Shown here piece by piece: positions 58,011 through 64,000 of a stretch of DNA of 64,000 nucleotides. The translations under genes were made by a program, and so were the position numbers. Positions within the stretch are counted from its first letter, which is position 1. Each line of letters starts with the position of its first letter. The stretch is from a virus, in the IMG/VR virus record IMGVR_UViG_3300023179_000072, positions 1 to 64,000 of that record. One strand, given 5' to 3'. Below the pieces are notes generated by a model. It did no database searches and had not been told where the DNA came from. It saw only the letters and a program-made list of their open reading frames with translations.

Positions 58011-60746
58011 TTATGCGTCCATATGAAGAAGAAGTTTTGTTTTATTATATAGATTATCTGTTGCTCTAGGAGCAACATTTACAGCAGAAGATATTTCGCT
58101 GTATGGTCCAATTCCTGCAAAATTAATATGAGCTATTTTAAAAATATAAGTAGTATTATTTTCTAAATTAACTATATTTATAATATCATTTAATAGATAA
58201 GATATAAAATTATTCCAAGAAGATCCATTATCACTAGAGTATAAAACAGAATAACCTTTACTAGGCGAAGAATAAGTTGTACTTATATTTGGATTTATAG
58301 CTATAAATACTTGCTTATCATCTGGTATGATATTAATTATTTGTGGAATATCAGTTATAGTAGATAATTCAACAATATTGCTATATGGTCCAGAACCAAC
58401 ACTATTAGTAGCTTTAATTCTAAATAAATATGAATTATTTGTGCTTAAATTATATAATTGTCTATTATTAATACTATTATTAATATTAGCACTATATTTA
58501 ATATAGTCTATATGCGAATATAATTCATTACTACAATTATTGCTTTTAATATGATTATGAGAAAAATTCTTAAAACTATTACTAAATATATCATTATAAT
58601 AAGTTTGTACTATTCCATTTATATTTATAGCTAAATTTTTTAATATAGGATTTATTGATATCTTAATAGTATTAAAAATTCCTGGATCAGAAAAAATTAA
58701 ACTATCATGCAAAGACCAAACTGTAGATTGTCCTTGTGGTTCTATACCTACCACAACCCTAGATGGATAATTAATACCTAATGCTGAATTCCACTCTGTT
58801 TCTTCTGTTCCATAGCTATTATAGTATATTTTAACAGACCCTAAATCATTATAAAAAACTATACTAGGATTTCTATTAGTATCAAATGTACTAAGAAAAC
58901 TGATTTCAAAATCAAATAAATTTTGATCTTCAATAAAACTATAAGAACTAAAATTATCTTGAGAATTACAGCAAAGTGTTATTCTATAATTGTTAATACT
59001 ACAATTATTACCTGATAATATTTGAAAATTGTTATTAAAATTTACTAATTTATTTCGAGTATTTAGAGTTATAGTTTTTGTATCGCTATAAATATCAGTA
59101 TATTCTATCCAAGAATCTCCATTATCATTACTATATTCTACAATATAATTATTTATACTAATAATATTATTTTTAGATATTGGATTTGGATAATTTGGAT
59201 TATTCCATGATAAATTAATAATATTATTATATTCTATGAGAGAAAGATCCAAGGGTTCTGAAGGAATAGTTGGAGGTGATCCAAAATCAGGATAAGGACG
59301 ATATGATACTGTAAAATTAGGATATATACCATTATATATACGATATCTTGCTACCCCTTTAGTAACTCTAAATTCATCTATATAACCAGTAAACATCTGA
59401 TTTCCAGTAGTATCACTGCCAATATATGCAGATGCTATTGATGAATACTGTCTATCATCATTAATCGTAGCTGATACAGCTCCATTAACATATAAATTTA
59501 AAATACCTGAAGTTTTTACTAGTGCCAAATGTGTCCATGTTGATAGTGGTATAGATGGCCCATTAATAATATTTTCATTATTATTAGCTACTACTATATT
59601 TCCTGAAGATGTGTTAGCATATATAGCTACTCCCTCAACCGTTGAATCTTCATATCTTCTATTATCAAATAATATTTGATTATCATTTTTATTAGATAAC
59701 CAAACCCAAGCTTCTATAGTATAATCTTCTGATCCAAAACCTAATCTTTCACTATTTTCAATAATTATATAATTACTACCATCAAGATACAAACTATTAC
59801 CTCCCATAACGCTAGTATTATTACTAATAATAGGATTATTATATGGTATTATATTATGTTTATATATCGAATAATCAACTAATAATTTATTTATATCATT
59901 GTCATTATATGATGATATCTCAAAACTATCTATATATCTTGCTATTTTTTTGGTTACTCTAATATTATCCATATATCCAATAAAAGAATACTCAAAATTA
60001 ATTAGTTGTCCAATTAGAGGATTAGATCTTTCACAATTTATATCTTGTGAAAATACCATAGTATTATTTTGTATTTGACCGTCAATAAATAATCTACATA
60101 ATCCGTCTTTTCTTGTAACTGCCACATGTGTCCATTTATTAATTTGTATATTAGTATTTGATTGAAGTCTTGTATTTCCATAAACTCCACCAGGAGTAAA
60201 ATCTAAAACAGAACCATATATACCAAATATATAAGAATTATATGAAATTTCATTTCTTGTTTCTATAAATGGAGAATACGAAGAGTCCAATGAAGTAGGA
60301 TATATCCATAACTCTATTGTGAAATCATCAGTTCCAAAACTTACACAATCAGAAGATCCTATCTCTAAATAAGAATAATCTTTTCCATTAAGATATAAAC
60401 TTGTATTACCTTCTTTTTTTTCATCTGATGATAATTTAGCATCTCCTGCTCCTATAACAGCATTATTATATTTTGATATATCTCTAAAATCTATACTATT
60501 ATTTTCTCCTTCCATATCCATTAATAAAGATGTATTATCTACATAAAAATTATCCATATGTATTAACAAAGATGTATCATAATAATAATCGTCAGTATAA
60601 TATGTTGGGGTTACTAATACGTATCTACTGAATAAGCCGTCTTTATTATTGTTTACAGCAGCAACTCTTACTTTATACGTAGAATTATTTTTTAATCCTC
60701 TTATAGCAATATTAGTATTAGTATTATTAGTAGTAATAGTATTCAT
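58011..60746 (-). CDS. Giant LamG/FN3 adhesin 2
   Basis: A 911-aa protein. It begins with half an FN3 domain (NNSTYKVRVAAVNNNK), then two LamG domains (about 65-275 and 300-480; FTIELWIYP and YTIEAWVWL), several FN3 domains with a divergent LamG-like insert, another FN3 and the start of a further LamG (LLLHMDA) that is cut by TAA. The missing rest of that LamG is the start of the next gene. Probably part of a fibre or adhesin; AT-rich and Asn-rich like its neighbours. Confidence 0.8.
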   Translation of the reverse strand: MNTITTNNTNTNIAIRGLKNNSTYKVRVAAVNNNKDGLFSRYVLVTPTYYTDDYYYDTSLLIHMDNFYVDNTSLLMDMEGENNSIDFRDISKYNNAVIGAGDAKLSSDEKKEGNTSLYLNGKDYSYLEIGSSDCVSFGTDDFTIELWIYPTSLDSSYSPFIETRNEISYNSYIFGIYGSVLDFTPGGVYGNTRLQSNTNIQINKWTHVAVTRKDGLCRLFIDGQIQNNTMVFSQDINCERSNPLIGQLINFEYSFIGYMDNIRVTKKIARYIDSFEISSYNDNDINKLLVDYSIYKHNIIPYNNPIISNNTSVMGGNSLYLDGSNYIIIENSERLGFGSEDYTIEAWVWLSNKNDNQILFDNRRYEDSTVEGVAIYANTSSGNIVVANNNENIINGPSIPLSTWTHLALVKTSGILNLYVNGAVSATINDDRQYSSIASAYIGSDTTGNQMFTGYIDEFRVTKGVARYRIYNGIYPNFTVSYRPYPDFGSPPTIPSEPLDLSLIEYNNIINLSWNNPNYPNPISKNNIISINNYIVEYSNDNGDSWIEYTDIYSDTKTITLNTRNKLVNFNNNFQILSGNNCSINNYRITLCCNSQDNFSSYSFIEDQNLFDFEISFLSTFDTNRNPSIVFYNDLGSVKIYYNSYGTEETEWNSALGINYPSRVVVGIEPQGQSTVWSLHDSLIFSDPGIFNTIKISINPILKNLAININGIVQTYYNDIFSNSFKNFSHNHIKSNNCSNELYSHIDYIKYSANINNSINNRQLYNLSTNNSYLFRIKATNSVGSGPYSNIVELSTITDIPQIINIIPDDKQVFIAINPNISTTYSSPSKGYSVLYSSDNGSSWNNFISYLLNDIINIVNLENNTTYIFKIAHINFAGIGPYSEISSAVNVAPRATDNLYNKTKLLLHMDA

Positions 60747-60762
60747 TTGTTTTATATTAATC

Positions 60763-63700
60763 TTAATTAGTAGTAATATTTCCAGTAATTAAACCACACC
60801 CATTAGACGTTATATTTCCAATAAATATATTTGTAAATGTAATATTGTCCATACTCCCAGAAACAGTAAAGTTAGATCCTCGTACTCCATCGCCATATGT
60901 AGAATAAATTTTTGCTGCTGTTGGTAATCCTATTACTCCATCTCCCAGATCAAGAGTATATGAAGATCCGACTCCTGGTATCTCTCCGCTATCAGAGCAA
61001 TTATCATCAGTAAATACTACAACATTTACATCTATATTATCAATAGTTAATATAATTCTTGAACATCTGGGGTGATGAGACTCTGTGATACTAGTACTAG
61101 TATATTGTAAATATCTATATCCTTTAGGAATATTCGAAGGGGTTGGCGTCGAAGTTTTAGTTGGAGTTATGGTTAGAGATACAGAAGGAGACGGAGTTGG
61201 AGTTGGAGTAGATTCAATTTGTTCCTCAAATGCGCAAATTCCAAAAGTACCCGTGCCCCCACCATATTTCCAGTATTGGATCCATAAAGTTTCTCCCGGA
61301 GTTCTATCGCTTAATGATATAAGAGGTTGATATCCAGGACCAGAATCATCGTCGCAAGTTATTAAATTTAAATTATTACAATCGCTTCCAGAATAAACAG
61401 CCATAGCTCCATCTATTATACCTATACCTTGTATAATTACAGATCCGGATTCCGGAACTATTAAATAGAACCATATACTATTATTATCTGAATAGTTGGC
61501 GCACGGAGGTATCCAGCCACTGATATCTAAGTATCCAATATTATTATAAGTTAAAGGAATACAAGATGATCTATTAACAGACAATTGTATTGCATTACAA
61601 GGATAAATATTAATTTTTTCTATCATTTCATATTCTACTATATAATGGTCGATATTATCATGAATAAAATCTAAAGAATTATAAAGCGTTATATTTATAT
61701 CTATAGTATTATTTGATTCTATAGCTATTAAATCAGAAACTATATTTTGCTTTTTTCTAGAATCTCTAAAAACAAATTGGTTTAAAGAACTATTTGATGG
61801 AATAAAATTATAAGTATAAACAGCAACTCCTTTACAAATACGAAGATCATCTATATATCCTCTAAATTCATTGCCTATTCTAACTTGACCGCTAAATCCT
61901 GACGAATATACTGTAGATTCTAATAAAATACCATTTAAATACATAGATATAATATTTGAGTCTCTAACAAGACAAATATGGTTCCATGTATATCCTTGTG
62001 CTGTTATAGTGTGTCCTCCACCTAAGATATAATTATCATTTCCAAAGAAAAATAATCCTCGATAATCGTCGTGTAACCAAAGACTATGATTACCAATAAA
62101 TACAATTCCTGGCTGTCCACCATACAGGTCTTTTGGTCTGGTATCATATATCCAAAATTCTATAGTAAAATCTTCTTTTTCATCAATTACAATATTTTTA
62201 TCTATTAATAAATAATCTTTCTCCTCAAAGTATCCACTACTTAATCCAAATTTATTTTCATCTTCACTAATTTTTACATTACCATAACAGGTTATTGGTA
62301 ATTGGTATTTGCTACTATCTACAAAATTATTGGTATTATTCTGGCCCTCAAAATGTAGTAATAAAGATGCTGGTATACCATTAGGATCAGAATTATCAAA
62401 TGGATTATTTGGTGGTATAAAGTCATTATCATAACGTGATATACCTTTGGTTATACGGAATTCATCAAAATATGCAAGAATATAACCATCATTTCCATTA
62501 TCCGCACCTATTGCTAAAGGTAGACCATCATTTATGTCAGCCGACGAAGATCCTCCTCCGCAATAAATTCCATTAACATACATTTTTATCACACCACTAC
62601 TACGAACTACAGCTATATGAGTCCATTCATTACTAGGTATAGAAATATTACCATTTAATGGTCCTGATGTTTCATCTATCCATACTAATCCATTATTATT
62701 ATTAGTATCCAATATCCAGCGCCATCCGTTAGTATTTGGGGCCGTAGCCGTAGAAGCTATTGAGCCCCAAGTATAGGAACCAGAGATACTGCCTGTCCAA
62801 TATAACCAGCACTCTATTGTAAAATCATTAGTTCTAAATAATATAGAAGAGCTATTATTTACAATAGCTTTTTTACCAGATGACGAACAATCCAAAGATT
62901 GTTCGAATTTACCAAGGTTATTTGTTATCGATGCTCCATTAATACCATTAACAATATTATTGTTTAATGAACTATCATATAGAGTTGTTGTTCCATTAAT
63001 ACCGTTCATATGAAGTAATAAAGAAACATTAGAATTATAGGGGTCATAATTTTCTAATTGAGTTGTTCTGGGAGTAAAATTAGATATATAAATTGCTTTA
63101 TTATTATTTATAATCAATTCATCTATATAGCCTAATAATGTATATTGATAACCAGCTATAGGATGTTTTCCTATTATTAGAGGAGCATTTTCACTAACAG
63201 AATAATATGAGCCATTAGAGGTTGTTTGAATTTCTCCATCTATAAATAATGAAGTTAAGTTTCCATCATAAACAATTGCTAAATGATGCCAAGATTGTAT
63301 ACTTGGCACAGACGCAAATATCTCGCCATAAGAATTATCACTGTTTAACCATCTCCAATAAATATTTTCATTTTCTATTGACAACGTATACTGTATACCA
63401 TTTATTGAGTTCCATTGATTAATCGAAGCTCCTTTTGATACTAAAAATTGATCAATATTATCTTCTAAATTAATAAATAATTCTATTGTAAATGGCTTAT
63501 TATTTAAACCTAAATCTAAATTTATACTATCCTGTATTAAAAGATAAGAATTATCAACACCCGGTATATATAGACTTGAACTACCTAAATATTTCGTATT
63601 ATTATCTAGTATCACACCTCCATATGGTGTGACTGTAAAATTATTTATAGAACTATCAATAAATGTTCCATCAGGATTAATGTTATCAAAGTGCATAAGT

Positions 63701-64000
63701 AAAGATGTGGTATAATTAGTTGAAATTATATCTAATAGAGTAGGAGTATTACTAGGCGTTATTGTAATTGTGGGTGTTCTGGTATTTGTTGGTGTTGTTC
63801 TTGGAGTGTGGGTATTCGTTGGCTCTATAAATGATGTACTTGTGGGAGTTAGTCCGGGAGTAGACGTACTTGTGGGAGTTAGTCCGGGAGTAGACGTACT
63901 TGTGGGAGTTAGTCCGGGAGTAGACGTACTTGTGGGAGTTGCAGTAGATGTTCTTGTTTGAGTTCTTGTATTTGTTGGTGTTCTTGTAGAAGTTTTAGTT
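60763..64000 (-). CDS. Giant LamG adhesin 1, N-terminus outside window
   Basis: The frame is open from the right edge of the window to 60763 (over 1070 codons), so the ATG at 63696 is internal. In order: a Thr/Pro/Ser linker with three 30-bp repeats, three LamG domains (FTIELFINL, FTIECWLYW, FTIEFWIYD), a pre-peptidase C-terminal/CUB-like domain (GTGTFGICAFEEQ at its end), a TPTPTPSPS linker and a final sandwich domain ending ITTN. LamG 1 and 2 match the domains on either side of the GC-rich insert in 53837-58000. Confidence 0.8.
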   Translation of the reverse strand, partial: TKTSTRTPTNTRTQTRTSTATPTSTSTPGLTPTSTSTPGLTPTSTSTPGLTPTSTSFIEPTNTHTPRTTPTNTRTPTITITPSNTPTLLDIISTNYTTSLLMHFDNINPDGTFIDSSINNFTVTPYGGVILDNNTKYLGSSSLYIPGVDNSYLLIQDSINLDLGLNNKPFTIELFINLEDNIDQFLVSKGASINQWNSINGIQYTLSIENENIYWRWLNSDNSYGEIFASVPSIQSWHHLAIVYDGNLTSLFIDGEIQTTSNGSYYSVSENAPLIIGKHPIAGYQYTLLGYIDELIINNNKAIYISNFTPRTTQLENYDPYNSNVSLLLHMNGINGTTTLYDSSLNNNIVNGINGASITNNLGKFEQSLDCSSSGKKAIVNNSSSILFRTNDFTIECWLYWTGSISGSYTWGSIASTATAPNTNGWRWILDTNNNNGLVWIDETSGPLNGNISIPSNEWTHIAVVRSSGVIKMYVNGIYCGGGSSSADINDGLPLAIGADNGNDGYILAYFDEFRITKGISRYDNDFIPPNNPFDNSDPNGIPASLLLHFEGQNNTNNFVDSSKYQLPITCYGNVKISEDENKFGLSSGYFEEKDYLLIDKNIVIDEKEDFTIEFWIYDTRPKDLYGGQPGIVFIGNHSLWLHDDYRGLFFFGNDNYILGGGHTITAQGYTWNHICLVRDSNIISMYLNGILLESTVYSSGFSGQVRIGNEFRGYIDDLRICKGVAVYTYNFIPSNSSLNQFVFRDSRKKQNIVSDLIAIESNNTIDINITLYNSLDFIHDNIDHYIVEYEMIEKINIYPCNAIQLSVNRSSCIPLTYNNIGYLDISGWIPPCANYSDNNSIWFYLIVPESGSVIIQGIGIIDGAMAVYSGSDCNNLNLITCDDDSGPGYQPLISLSDRTPGETLWIQYWKYGGGTGTFGICAFEEQIESTPTPTPSPSVSLTITPTKTSTPTPSNIPKGYRYLQYTSTSITESHHPRCSRIILTIDNIDVNVVVFTDDNCSDSGEIPGVGSSYTLDLGDGVIGLPTAAKIYSTYGDGVRGSNFTVSGSMDNITFTNIFIGNITSNGCGLITGNITTN
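63836..63950. repeat. 30-bp tandem repeat in Thr-Pro linker
   Basis: Three full copies of a 30-base unit (coding TPTSTSTPGL) and a partial fourth. A low-complexity, length-variable linker in the adhesin. Confidence 0.9.

Overview
The window looks like a large, AT-rich tailed-phage genome, probably of a planctomycete-like host. The phage call rests on about 120 mostly short, tightly packed genes, nearly all on the minus strand with ATGA/TAATG overlaps, a tRNA cluster, free-standing homing endonucleases, typical phage small-protein families (DUF932, DUF551, DUF1281, ASCH, MbcA/ParS-like) and nucleic-acid enzymes (RNA ligase, DEDD exonuclease, phosphoesterases, NUDIX, HAD). The host guess rests on a subtilase whose N-terminus carries an LESKQLLS motif of the kind common on planctomycete exported proteins, a small PEP-CTERM-like protein, and a secreted Cys-containing protein that resembles planctomycete families. 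It is an inference.

Layout. 1-29 kb: AT-rich operons of small genes read leftwards, several of them paralogous, with an Hsp20, RNA ligase, exonuclease, two metallophosphoesterases, NUDIX and ASCH proteins, plus plus-strand HNH endonucleases (one intact, two decayed pieces). At least five small genes here carry a single stop or frameshift. 29.7-50 kb: a differently built, more GC-balanced block of short transcription units. Almost every unit is stop codon, then a rigid 78-bp array of four 10-bp palindromes (21 copies), then about 30 bp, then a sigma70-type promoter that often has CGATAATA in its spacer. The block holds DUF932, a phosphoribosyltransferase, 10 tRNA genes plus one tRNA-like relic, a GP88-like protein, an L7/L12-like protein, HU, and at least one unit (40.88-41.58 kb) with no convincing gene but many perfect hairpins, a candidate large structured RNA. 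In 46.9-49.9 kb the arrays are followed by exact sigma54-type -24/-12 boxes and then by a sigma70 box.

50-64 kb: a GIY-YIG/HNH fusion endonuclease, a secreted subtilase, a fibrinogen-like protein and a run of giant LamG/fibronectin-III proteins with Thr-Pro linkers, probably virion adhesins. One LamG domain is a GC-rich insert bounded by 63-bp direct repeats inside an otherwise AT-rich gene. A paralogous pair of LamG domains without the insert lies about 8 kb away.

The strongest candidates for something undescribed are the 21-copy palindrome arrays with their coupled promoters, the large structured RNA that occupies one of those units, and the 9-copy CTGACTAT element at other unit boundaries. 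All gene functions are read from motifs only; no search was run.
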